From: CAKOTZ01 sp964489885
GTDB taxonomy: Bacteria > Bacillota > Clostridia > TANB77 > CAG-508
NCBI GenBank assembly: GCA_964489885.1
Contig: CAZAZX010000014.1
Coordinates: forward strand, 1 to 27,552
Reading direction: 5' to 3'
Length of the DNA: 27,552 nucleotides
Part shown: piece by piece, positions 1 through 7,387 of the stretch
Numbering within the stretch: position 1 is the first letter of the stretch
Layout: each line of letters begins with the position of its first letter
Translations under genes and position numbers: made by a program
Notes under the pieces: model-generated
The model's database searches: none
Told to the model about the DNA's origin: nothing
What the model saw: the letters and a program-made list of their open reading frames with translations, nothing else

Positions 1-2
1 TA

Positions 3-806
3 TTATACATATTTTTCCACTTTTAATAAAACATTTCCTTTTCGAGTTTTTCCAATAATGCCTAAAATATTGTATTTGCCGTAGTGTCGGATAGTAAGCA
101 CATCATTTTCTTTTACCATAAAGTTTGTTTTATATACAATATTATAGTTAATATAAACATTTTCCTGTTCAATTAATTGACAAGCCTTGTTTCTGGAAGT
201 ATGGCATAAATCTGCCACTATAGAGTCTATTCTTAAAGAAGGGATAGTTAATGTAATTTCTTGCATTTTTTGTTCTGATTTTCTTATTTTTTCTATATTT
301 AGAATTTGAATATTTGATTTTTGAAATCTAATTAAACTTGAAAGGTTTGTTGATAGATATTCCAAAACATCTGATGTTGCTATTATATCTGCACCATTTT
401 CAAAAACTAAAATATCACCAATTTTTTCTCTTGAAATTCCTAATTTTATAATGCCTCCTAAATAATCTTTATGTGAATATTTTTGATATAGTTCTTTTGG
501 AAGCTCAATTCTAATAAATCCAATTAATTTACTCAAGTTATTTTTGACAATATTTAAATCAAATTTTTCAGGGTAGAATATAATAATGTTTCTTTGGCAA
601 TTTTCAAATCCGCCATAAATCATAAAATTTGTTACTTTTTGACTTGAAAGTAAATTTAACGCAAGTTGATTCTCATATTCATTCATAAAATTAGTATTAC
701 AAATTTTATTTTTTTTAATTGAAAATTGCCATTTATCTAAAATTTTGGAAATAAATAATTTGTCCTCATCTTTAGAATACGACGATAATATAATTTGTTT
801 ATTCAT
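3..806 (-). CDS. ylmH: YlmH-like S4-domain RNA-binding protein
   Basis: 267 aa when started at ATG 806, which has AGAAGGA about 8 bases upstream; an in-frame extension to 863 has no RBS. The C-terminal S4 RNA-binding domain lies at about residues 185-255 (motif LRIDSIVADLCHTSRNKAC, then ENVYINYN). The N-terminal part carries the YlmH signature with YLGGIIKLGISREKIGDI and an FENGADI segment. Length matches the family (about 260 aa). Family knowledge: YlmH is encoded near division genes in Firmicutes and is a 50S-associated ribosome quality-control factor. It is divergent from lemA. The gene ends at the window edge with its stop at 3-5. Identification is firm; the role here is inferred from family. 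Confidence 0.9.
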   Translation of the reverse strand: MNKQIILSSYSKDEDKLFISKILDKWQFSIKKNKICNTNFMNEYENQLALNLLSSQKVTNFMIYGGFENCQRNIIIFYPEKFDLNIVKNNLSKLIGFIRIELPKELYQKYSHKDYLGGIIKLGISREKIGDILVFENGADIIATSDVLEYLSTNLSSLIRFQKSNIQILNIEKIRKSEQKMQEITLTIPSLRIDSIVADLCHTSRNKACQLIEQENVYINYNIVYKTNFMVKENDVLTIRHYGKYNILGIIGKTRKGNVLLKVEKYV

Positions 807-960
807 AATTAATCCTTCTATTTCAAATTTATTTAATTTTATACTATTTAAGCCAAATGTCAAGAATAGAAGAATGATTAATGTTATTTTAATAAATTTA
901 GAAAAATGTTGTTATATATTTTTATTTATGATAACATATAAAAAATGGAGGTTTTTGATT

Positions 961-1512
961 GTGAATATGGATATATTAGTTGTGTTATGTATTGTTTTTG
1001 CTGTTTTTTTAGCTATCACAGCAATTGTAATTTATGATAAAATTGTTTCACTTAAATTAAAGGTAGAACAGGCTGAGTCTACAATTGATGTTTATTTAAC
1101 ACAAAGATTTAATTTAATACCAAATCTTGTTGAATGTGTTAAAGAATATGAAATATATGAAAAAAGTATTTTTAGTGAAATTATAGAAAAAAGAAGTAGT
1201 TATTTAAAAAATAAAAAAATAAAAGAAGGCGAAGAATTAGATAAAGAACTTACTAATGTTATTGCTAATGTTGAAAATTACCCAGAATTAAAAGCAAATG
1301 AACAATTTTTACAATTGCAAAAAAGTCTTACCAAAATGGAAAATCAATTACAAGCAGCAAGGAGAATATATAATCAAAGTGTTAATGAATATAATACAAC
1401 AATAAAGACAATACCAAGCAATATTATAGCAACTATATTCCGTTTCAAAGAAATTAATTATTTTGATGCAGAAAATGAAACAAAAGAAAATATAAATGTA
1501 AGAGGTATCTAA
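961..1512 (+). CDS. lemA: LemA family protein
   Basis: 183 aa starting at GTG 961, chosen because GGAGG (947-951) lies 9 bases upstream; the ATG at 967 is an alternative. It has one N-terminal membrane helix (about residues 5-25), then the LemA helical domain with QRFNLIPNLVECVKEY, the most recognisable family motif, and a C-terminal FRFKEINYFDA. Short N-terminus outside, helical bundle inside or outside is not decidable from sequence. LemA proteins have no settled biochemical function. The gene is followed 3 bases later by a DUF3137 gene, a partnership common in Firmicutes, so the two probably act together in the envelope. Confidence 0.92.
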   Translation: MNMDILVVLCIVFAVFLAITAIVIYDKIVSLKLKVEQAESTIDVYLTQRFNLIPNLVECVKEYEIYEKSIFSEIIEKRSSYLKNKKIKEGEELDKELTNVIANVENYPELKANEQFLQLQKSLTKMENQLQAARRIYNQSVNEYNTTIKTIPSNIIATIFRFKEINYFDAENETKENINVRGI

Positions 1513-1515
1513 GAT

Positions 1516-2511
1516 ATGGGAGAATACGATGAAAAGTTTGAAAACATATATAATGAAATATTAAAGAAATTTAATGAAAAAAAAGTGAAATTTGAGAAAG
1601 AACGCACTGAAAGGAAAAAGAAAAAAATTGCAATGTTTATAATTGCATTAATGATAGGTGTGGGACTTTTTATTTTATTAGGTGCGGATAATAGAAATAA
1701 TGAATCTATTATCATTGAAATTATGAGATATTTTGCCGCAGGATTTATTTTTATATGTGTTTTAGTTCTTCCTATATGCATAATTGAAATTACATATAAA
1801 GGTTATTCAAAAAAAGATAAAATAATTTTTAAAAATGAATTTTCTAAATTAATTTCTAATCTATTTTTTGCAAATTTTAACACTAAATATGTTCCATATC
1901 TAGATGAATATGATGAGGACTTACTAAATATAATAAAAAAATCAAATATGCCAATTGAAGATGGATATGAGTTTAATTGTAATGAAAAAAAACAATTTAC
2001 AAAAATATATTTAATGTTTAGAAAAATTGATCATCCTGCAATTTGTGATACTTTTTTTCTAAATATAAATAATGAAACTATAGGAATTTCTGATTTACTA
2101 GATTATAGTTACAAATCATATTTTTGTATATCATATTTGACTTTAAATACTAATAAAAAATACGATGTAAAATTTTTGAATAAGAATTTAGGTTTAGTAG
2201 GATATAATAAAAATAACATAACAGGAAACGAAGAGTTTGACAAACGCTTTGCCACATTAACAGATTCAGATAAAACTATAAGCGAACTTAAAAGTAATGG
2301 AATTTTAGACCTAATAGGAGAAGCACCAAAGAATATAAATTTTGATGCAATTCTTTTAGATAATAATATATATTTTTTATTTAGCGTGAATAATTTTATT
2401 TTAGAATCAAAAGGCAATGGATTAAAAATAAATAAAGAAAGCTTTTATTTACACTATTTAATTTATAACTTTATAATAAATTTCTATTGTAAAGCAACAA
2501 AGCTTCTTTAG
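1516..2511 (+). CDS. DUF3137 family membrane protein
   Basis: 331 aa. Two hydrophobic helices at about residues 39-56 and 69-92, with a Lys/Glu-rich N-terminal coil before them. The C-terminal half contains NEEFDKRFATLTDSD followed by DLIGEAP and NNIYFLFS, matching the DUF3137 pattern of an F-x-K-R-F motif and a later beta strand. It starts 3 bases after the lemA stop with AGAGG upstream, so it is co-transcribed with lemA. Odd feature: the last ten or so codons (from about 2481) lie inside a copy of the dispersed 65-70 bp repeat, so the native C-terminus has been replaced or extended by repeat-derived residues. Function unknown. Confidence 0.8.
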   Translation: MGEYDEKFENIYNEILKKFNEKKVKFEKERTERKKKKIAMFIIALMIGVGLFILLGADNRNNESIIIEIMRYFAAGFIFICVLVLPICIIEITYKGYSKKDKIIFKNEFSKLISNLFFANFNTKYVPYLDEYDEDLLNIIKKSNMPIEDGYEFNCNEKKQFTKIYLMFRKIDHPAICDTFFLNINNETIGISDLLDYSYKSYFCISYLTLNTNKKYDVKFLNKNLGLVGYNKNNITGNEEFDKRFATLTDSDKTISELKSNGILDLIGEAPKNINFDAILLDNNIYFLFSVNNFILESKGNGLKINKESFYLHYLIYNFIINFYCKATKLL

Positions 2512-2543
2512 AATTCACCAACAGTTTTAGCCGTGTTGGTAGT
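2481..2543 (+). repeat. Dispersed palindromic repeat, copy 1 (diverged)
   Basis: Aligns over its full length with the copies at 20639 and 27371: ATTGT, AAAGCAACAA, then a CACCAACAGTTTTAGCCGTG palindromic core and TTGGTAGT. It is the most diverged copy and overlaps the 3' end of the DUF3137 coding sequence, supplying its stop codon. Confidence 0.75.
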
Positions 2544-2576
2544 ATAATAAGATTAGAATATTTTAGGAGATAAAAA

Positions 2577-3404
2577 ATGCTAGATTATGATGAAAAATTT
2601 GAAAGAGCATATAAACAATTAAACAATGATGAAAACAGTATAAGCACTGGTGAATATAATAAAAAAACTTTCTTGCAAGAAATTTCTGAAACAATAAAAG
2701 ATTTAATAAACGGGACATCAGGTGAAGATACAAAACTATATAAGGAAACGATTATAAAAAAATTTATGAATGAATTATTTCCAAATTTAAATTATGTTCC
2801 TGATTTAGAAATTAGAGATAAAATGTTTATTATCGATGAAGTAAATAAAAATTTTAAAGATAGTTATCATTTATATTCTTATAATATTGATGATTATATA
2901 TATGGAGACATAGAAGATTCGAGTTTTGAAATTTGTGATTTAGTTGAAACTTATGAAGAGAAAACTACAGATTCTTATATTTATAGAAGCATATGTACTT
3001 TGTTTACACATATAACTTTGAAAAATAAAAAAGAATGCAATATTTTTATTAGATCTAAAAATGAGAGATATATAGAAAATTTTAAAAATGATATTAAACT
3101 AGATAATAAAGACTTTAATGAAAATTACGTAGTAATAGCTGATAATAATGTTGTTGTATATGAGGTTTTAACAACAGAGTTAATTCAATTAATACTTGAA
3201 CAAAGGGAGAAAATTGATTTTGATACAGTTATAAAAAATAACAATATTTACTTTAAATTTTATACTCATACTCCTATTTTTGAAATAGATCAAGAAAATG
3301 GTACAATAAGCAAAGAAAAATTTTACGAGTATTATCAATTATTAAATTTTGCAATAGATTTTTCAAAGAAAGTCGAAAAAATTTATAAGGATACGGAAAT
3401 ATAG
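2577..3404 (+). CDS. Soluble DUF3137-like paralogue
   Basis: 275 aa, start ATG 2577 with AGGAGA 6-7 bases upstream. The N-terminus (LDYDEKFERAYKQL) resembles that of the preceding gene (GEYDEKFENIYNEI), and the C-terminal part DFNENYVVIADN, IDFDTVIKNNNIYFKFY and EKFYEYYQLLNFAI parallels the preceding protein segment by segment. Unlike it, no transmembrane helices are present. I infer a tandem duplication of the DUF3137 gene followed by loss of the membrane segment. It probably belongs to the lemA transcription unit. Function unknown. Confidence 0.72.
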   Translation: MLDYDEKFERAYKQLNNDENSISTGEYNKKTFLQEISETIKDLINGTSGEDTKLYKETIIKKFMNELFPNLNYVPDLEIRDKMFIIDEVNKNFKDSYHLYSYNIDDYIYGDIEDSSFEICDLVETYEEKTTDSYIYRSICTLFTHITLKNKKECNIFIRSKNERYIENFKNDIKLDNKDFNENYVVIADNNVVVYEVLTTELIQLILEQREKIDFDTVIKNNNIYFKFYTHTPIFEIDQENGTISKEKFYEYYQLLNFAIDFSKKVEKIYKDTEI

Positions 3405-3479
3405 TAAAACAAGTAGTTATATATTAAATTCTCTTATGGATAGCATACGTTTCTACACCAAAATAGAACACTAGATTAA

Positions 3480-3509
3480 TGAATAAAAAAAATAAAAATG
3501 GTTACACTA
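3480..3509 (+). promoter_or_regulatory. Candidate sigma-G-type promoter of spoIVB
   Basis: TGAATA (3480-3485), a 17-base spacer and TACACTA (3503-3509) resemble the forespore sigma-G consensus (TGAATA / CATACTA; 6/6 and 5/7). The predicted start would be near 3516, leaving a short leader with the RBS AGGAGA before ATG 3535. Known spoIVB genes are sigma-G controlled, which supports the reading. Confidence 0.5.
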
Positions 3510-3534
3510 AATTAATAAACTTAGGAGAATTGAA

Positions 3535-4771
3535 ATGAAAAAAATCAAAGTTTTTTCTTTTATTTGTGTTTTATTAGTTTTGCTCATATATACAACAAAT
3601 GTTACAGCAATTCCTAATAATATTATTTTGTTAGATAATGAAGAATTAAACATAAATACGGTAATGGGAGTTACTCTAAATAAAAAGGAAGATAATAAAT
3701 ATGATGCAAAAGAAGCCTCTTCAATAATTAATGAAAAAATAGATAGCTTAAAAGAAGAACAATATCAAGTTAGTTTGTTTAATACAATTCCTTTAAAAAC
3801 AATTCAAACAAATATAATACCAAAAACAGAAGTAATACCTCTTGGAAAAACTGTAGGTTTAAAGCTCTACACAGACGGCGTTATGGTTGTAGGAATGACA
3901 GAAATCGAAAATATAGACAATCAGAAAATCAAACCTTATGAAGGTTCTAAAATAAAAGAAGGAGATAGAATAATTGCAATTAATGACAATGCCATAACTT
4001 GCACATCTGACTTAGCCAAAATGGTAAATGAGGCAAAGGGAGACGCAGTAACATTAAAACTTGTAAGAGAAAACGAAACATATACTAGTAAAATTAAACC
4101 AGTTGAAATAGCAAAAAATGAATACAAACTTGGTTTGTGGGTAAGAGATGCACAAGCAGGTGTAGGAACTATTTCTTTTTATGAGCCTAAAACTCGGAAA
4201 TTTTGCGGCATTAGGACATGGAATTATTGATATAGATACAGGACAATTAATTTCAATAGCAAATGGAGAAATAACTAAGGCAAATATTTTGAATATAGAA
4301 AAGGGCGAAAGAGGAAAGCCAGGCGAAGTAAGAGGAAGTTTAATAAACCAGAAAACTATTGGAAATGTTTCAAAAAATACAAGATTTGGAATTTTTGGTA
4401 GATTAACAAATATAAGTGAATTGAAAGCTGGAAAAGAAAAGGCTTTAACTGTTGCTTCTAGAGATGAAATAAAAGTAGGACAAGCAAGTATTTTATGTTC
4501 TTTAAATAATGATGAAACAGAAGAGTATTCAATTGAAATAGAAAAAGTTTACTTAAATAATAATATAGATAATAAAAGTATGCTAATTAGGGTAACAGAC
4601 GAAAATTTAATAAAAAAAACAGGTGGTATTATACAGGGGATGAGCGGAAGCCCAATAATACAGAACGGAAAACTAATTGGTGTAGTCACACACGTACTTG
4701 TAAGCAATCCTGAAATGGGATATGGGGTATTTGCAGATACAATGATAAAGCAAATGAAAGAAGTGGAATGA
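3535..4771 (+). CDS. spoIVB: SpoIVB S55 peptidase, requires +1 shift at CGG
   Basis: SpoIVB is the forespore-secreted serine peptidase that triggers pro-sigma-K activation. The zero frame runs from ATG 3535 (AGGAG upstream) through an N-terminal signal/anchor helix (residues 4-25) and a PDZ domain (about 95-185), then leaves the family sequence at codon 221, CGG at 4195-4197. Skipping C4195 and reading GGA as Gly restores TGNFAALGHGI and gives a 411 aa protein (B. subtilis: 426). In the joined product His228, Asp355 (VTD) and Ser370 (GMSGSP) keep the spacing of the B. subtilis triad as I recall it (H236, D363, S378). The zero frame stops at 4230. Either a programmed shift or a one-base error; see the findings for why recoding is favoured. 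Confidence 0.88.
4195..4198 (+). promoter_or_regulatory. CGGA recoding site 1 (in spoIVB)
   Basis: Zero frame reads AAA-ACT-CGG-AAA; the conserved protein continues only if C4195 is skipped and GGA (4196-4198) is read as glycine. One of three sites with the same CGG-N form. Confidence 0.65.
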
Positions 4772-4798
4772 AATTAAAAATTTCATTCCACTATCATT
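4762..4798 (+). terminator. Terminator after spoIVB
   Basis: Perfect 14-bp inverted repeat (4762-4775 / 4779-4792, 3-base loop) followed by ATCATTTTTT. It contains the spoIVB stop codon, and its right arm overlaps the 3' end of the convergent murC. Confidence 0.85.
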
Positions 4799-6165
4799 TT
4801 TCCGAGTTTTGTTATACTTCCAGCACCTACAGTTAAGATAATATCTTCATCTTTAACGTGTTCTTTTAAGTAATCTGCAATATCTTCAAATTTGCTAATA
4901 TATATTGCCTTGTTAGGCTTTAGCTCATTAATTTTATTAACTAAGTCCTCAGGACTTATGCCAAATTGATTAATTTCTCTAGCAGCATAAATATCTGTAA
5001 TAATTACATGATCAAATTCTGATAATACTTTTGCAAAGTTATCTAATAATAATTTTGTTCTACTATAAGTGTGTGATTGAAATACAATCCAGTTTTCATG
5101 ATATTTTTTATTTTTTACTGAGTTTACAACAGACTGTATTTCTGTTGGATGATGTGCATAATCATCGTAAACTTTAACATTTTTATAATTTCCAACATAT
5201 TCAAATCTTCTATCTGCACCAGTAAACTTTGATAAAGCACTTTTTATGGCTTCTTTTGAAATACCATAATAATCGCATAAAGCAATACAAGCTAGAGCAT
5301 TTGAAACATTATGAATCCCAGGAATTGATAATGTAATGTTTTCATAAAATTCGTTGTTATGATATACATCAAAACTAAAAAATCCATTATCATCACTAAC
5401 AATATTTTTTGCATAAAAATCAACGTTTGTATTTTTAATTCCATAAGTTAATACTTTTGCTTTTGTTGAAGAAGGTAGGTGTTTAGAGTTTTTATCATCT
5501 CCATTTACAACTAATAAACCATCTTCTGGCAAAAGACCAGCATATTTTGCAAAAGATTTTTTTATATTATCTAAGTTTTTAAAATAATCTAAGTGATCAT
5601 TATCAATATTTAAAATAATTTCAGATTTTGGGTGAAATTTAAGGAAACTCTCAACATATTCGCATGCTTCTATTATAAAATAATCACTTTTTCCGATATA
5701 ATAATTTCCATCAATTTGGTTTAAAATTGCACCAACTTGAATTGTGGGATCTTTTTTTGCCTCTAAAAAGCAAAGTGAAACCATAGATGTAGTTGTTGTT
5801 TTACCATGTGTTCCTGAAATACAGATAGTATCTTTATATAATTTTGTTATTTCACCTAAAAAGTCAGCTCTTTCCATTGTTTGGACATTAGCATTTCTTG
5901 CTTCAACAAGCTCAGGGTCTTCTTTTTTTATAGCAGCAGTATATACAACTAAATCTGCTTTCTTTGCATTCTCTAAATCATGACCAATTTTAACTGGTAT
6001 ACCTTTCTTTATTAATTTTTGAATAATATCACTATCATTGGCATCAGAACCTGTAACCTTTATGCCTTCATGGTGTAATATTTCTGCAATTCCACTCATA
6101 CTTACACCACCAATACCAATCATATGTATATGTTTATAGTTTTTTATTGTAAAATTTTTATCCAA
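4783..6165 (-). CDS. murC: UDP-N-acetylmuramate--L-alanine ligase
   Basis: 460 aa from TTG 6165, chosen because AGGAG lies 8 bases upstream and because the family begins about here; the longer ATG reading to 6207 lacks an RBS. It adds L-Ala to UDP-MurNAc in the cytoplasmic stage of peptidoglycan synthesis. Visible motifs: N-terminal MIGIGGVSMSGIAEIL (UDP-binding), ATP loop SGTHGKTTTTSM, central ACEYVESF and NIDNDHLDYF, and the C-terminal DDYAHHPTEI. Length equals the usual MurC. It faces spoIVB with a shared terminator and is divergent from the 6327 gene, driven by its own promoter at 6208-6236. No in-frame CGG codon. Confidence 0.97.
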   Translation of the reverse strand: MDKNFTIKNYKHIHMIGIGGVSMSGIAEILHHEGIKVTGSDANDSDIIQKLIKKGIPVKIGHDLENAKKADLVVYTAAIKKEDPELVEARNANVQTMERADFLGEITKLYKDTICISGTHGKTTTTSMVSLCFLEAKKDPTIQVGAILNQIDGNYYIGKSDYFIIEACEYVESFLKFHPKSEIILNIDNDHLDYFKNLDNIKKSFAKYAGLLPEDGLLVVNGDDKNSKHLPSSTKAKVLTYGIKNTNVDFYAKNIVSDDNGFFSFDVYHNNEFYENITLSIPGIHNVSNALACIALCDYYGISKEAIKSALSKFTGADRRFEYVGNYKNVKVYDDYAHHPTEIQSVVNSVKNKKYHENWIVFQSHTYSRTKLLLDNFAKVLSEFDHVIITDIYAAREINQFGISPEDLVNKINELKPNKAIYISKFEDIADYLKEHVKDEDIILTVGAGSITKLGKMIVE

Positions 6166-6207
6166 TTGAAACACTCCTATCTTAAATGAGTTTATTTTTA
6201 CTCTCAT

Positions 6208-6236
6208 ATTATAAACTTAAAATACTTTTATTACAA
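6208..6236 (-). promoter_or_regulatory. Promoter of murC
   Basis: On the minus strand TTGTAA (6236-6231), a 17-base spacer and TATAAT (6213-6208), a good sigma-A type promoter about 45 bases before the TTG start. Confidence 0.7.
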
Positions 6237-6326
6237 TATTTTATTAAAAAAATATAAAAATGGTTTATAGAATATTAACAAAAAAATAGAAAAAAACATA
6301 TTATTTAGGAGAACTGGAGGGATAAT

Positions 6327-6692
6327 ATGGGAGATTTTATTGTTGAAACAATAATTTGGACTTTAGCTATTTATGGATTTATAGAGATAATAAAAAATAT
6401 ATATTATGTATTTACATATACCAATTTAAAACCAAATGGAATTTATATAATTATTGCAGCTAAAAATCAAGAAGAGAAAATTGAGGGCTTTTTGAGAACC
6501 TTTCTTTTTAGGCTTATATATGGAAAAGAAGAGTTTGTAAAAGATATTATAGTTAGTGATTTGAATTCTACTGACCAAACAAAAATAATTTTAAATAAGA
6601 TACAAAAGGATTATAAAAATATCAAATTTGCAAATTGGAAAGAATGTATGGAGATAATTGACAATATTGAAAAAACAAATGTTGCACAATAA
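6327..6692 (+). CDS. Short membrane-anchored GT2-like protein
   Basis: 121 aa, ATG 6327 with GGAGG 7 bases upstream. One N-terminal hydrophobic helix (about residues 5-28), then a segment GIYIIIAAKNQEEKIEGFL and DIIVSDLNSTDQT that resembles the first half (nucleotide-binding half) of a GT-A family 2 glycosyltransferase. The remaining half of a transferase is absent and the gene ends naturally, so it is either a degenerate or a minimal relative. Divergent from murC. Catalytic activity should not be assumed. Confidence 0.65.
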   Translation: MGDFIVETIIWTLAIYGFIEIIKNIYYVFTYTNLKPNGIYIIIAAKNQEEKIEGFLRTFLFRLIYGKEEFVKDIIVSDLNSTDQTKIILNKIQKDYKNIKFANWKECMEIIDNIEKTNVAQ

Positions 6693-6751
6693 ATAATTTT
6701 ATGCTAAAATTTAAAATAGTTGAATTATATATGATAAAGAGGGATGTACCT

Positions 6752-7222
6752 ATGAAAAATATGTTTAGTTGGTTGATATTAATATTTGCAGTATTTTTTT
6801 GGATATTTAGGCTTGTTATTACATACTTAACATCAATAGGAATAGAAATGCCATTTGAAATTATGAATATGACAATGGAAATTGCAGTTTTGTTTATTTC
6901 CTTTATTTGTATTTTACTAGCATTTAGTAGAAAACTAATTGGTGGAATAATTTACTGTATATCATACGTAATGTATTTTGGAATTGATGGAATAAAGCAA
7001 ATAATTAACTTAGTGAAAAATCCAACTATAACGAGTGATAGTATGAATTTATTAATATCACTAACAGCATTATTTTTAGCTATAGGAGTTTTGTCAGATT
7101 TATTATTTAATAAAGATAGACATGAATCAAAGGATGATAAAAACACATACTGGTTTTATAAAAATAAAAAATATGATAGACAACTTGATAAAAGAGCAGA
7201 TAAAAATCAATATAGAACATAG
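6752..7222 (+). CDS. Four-helix membrane protein, unknown
   Basis: 156 aa from ATG 6752 (MKNMFSWL), preceded at 8 bases by GAGGG; the upstream in-frame Met codons lack an RBS. Four hydrophobic segments at roughly residues 4-27, 36-56, 61-80 and 99-119, followed by a short, strongly charged cytoplasmic-type tail rich in Lys, Asp and Arg. I do not recognise a family. It follows the 6327 gene by 59 bases and is closed by a strong terminator, so the two probably form one unit. Confidence 0.7.
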   Translation: MKNMFSWLILIFAVFFWIFRLVITYLTSIGIEMPFEIMNMTMEIAVLFISFICILLAFSRKLIGGIIYCISYVMYFGIDGIKQIINLVKNPTITSDSMNLLISLTALFLAIGVLSDLLFNKDRHESKDDKNTYWFYKNKKYDRQLDKRADKNQYRT

Positions 7223-7231
7223 TTTTAATGC

Positions 7232-7276
7232 AAAAAAATGACGGTGCTGTTTTATAACAGTACCGTCATTTTTTAC
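7232..7276 (+). terminator. Intrinsic terminator
   Basis: Hairpin of ATGACGGTGCTGTT with AACAGTACCGTCAT (one mismatch), flanked by A-run on the left and T6 on the right; it separates the native genes from the foreign protease gene. Confidence 0.88.
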
Positions 7277-7319
7277 ACATATCTAAAACGAGCAATATCC
7301 ACAAAATAAGCCATTAAAC

Positions 7320-7347
7320 TTGAATTTTGTCAAAAAAGTGATATAAT
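7320..7347 (+). promoter_or_regulatory. Promoter of the AAA-M41 gene
   Basis: TTGAAT (7320-7325), 16-base spacer, TATAAT (7342-7347). A second overlapping -10-like TATAAT lies at 7347-7352. Confidence 0.6.
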
Positions 7348-7387
7348 ATAATATGTGTTAAAATAATTACGATTGGGGGTTACTCAC

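Noticed and set aside
745..960. N-terminal extension of LemA to 745
   Set aside because: It overlaps ylmH antisense and the divergent intergenic region and has no RBS; GTG 961 has a proper SD.
4181..4771. A separate gene encoding only the SpoIVB peptidase half
   Set aside because: The Met at 4181 has no RBS and lies upstream of the joint in the wrong frame of the conserved protein; the family layout needs both halves joined at CGG 4195.
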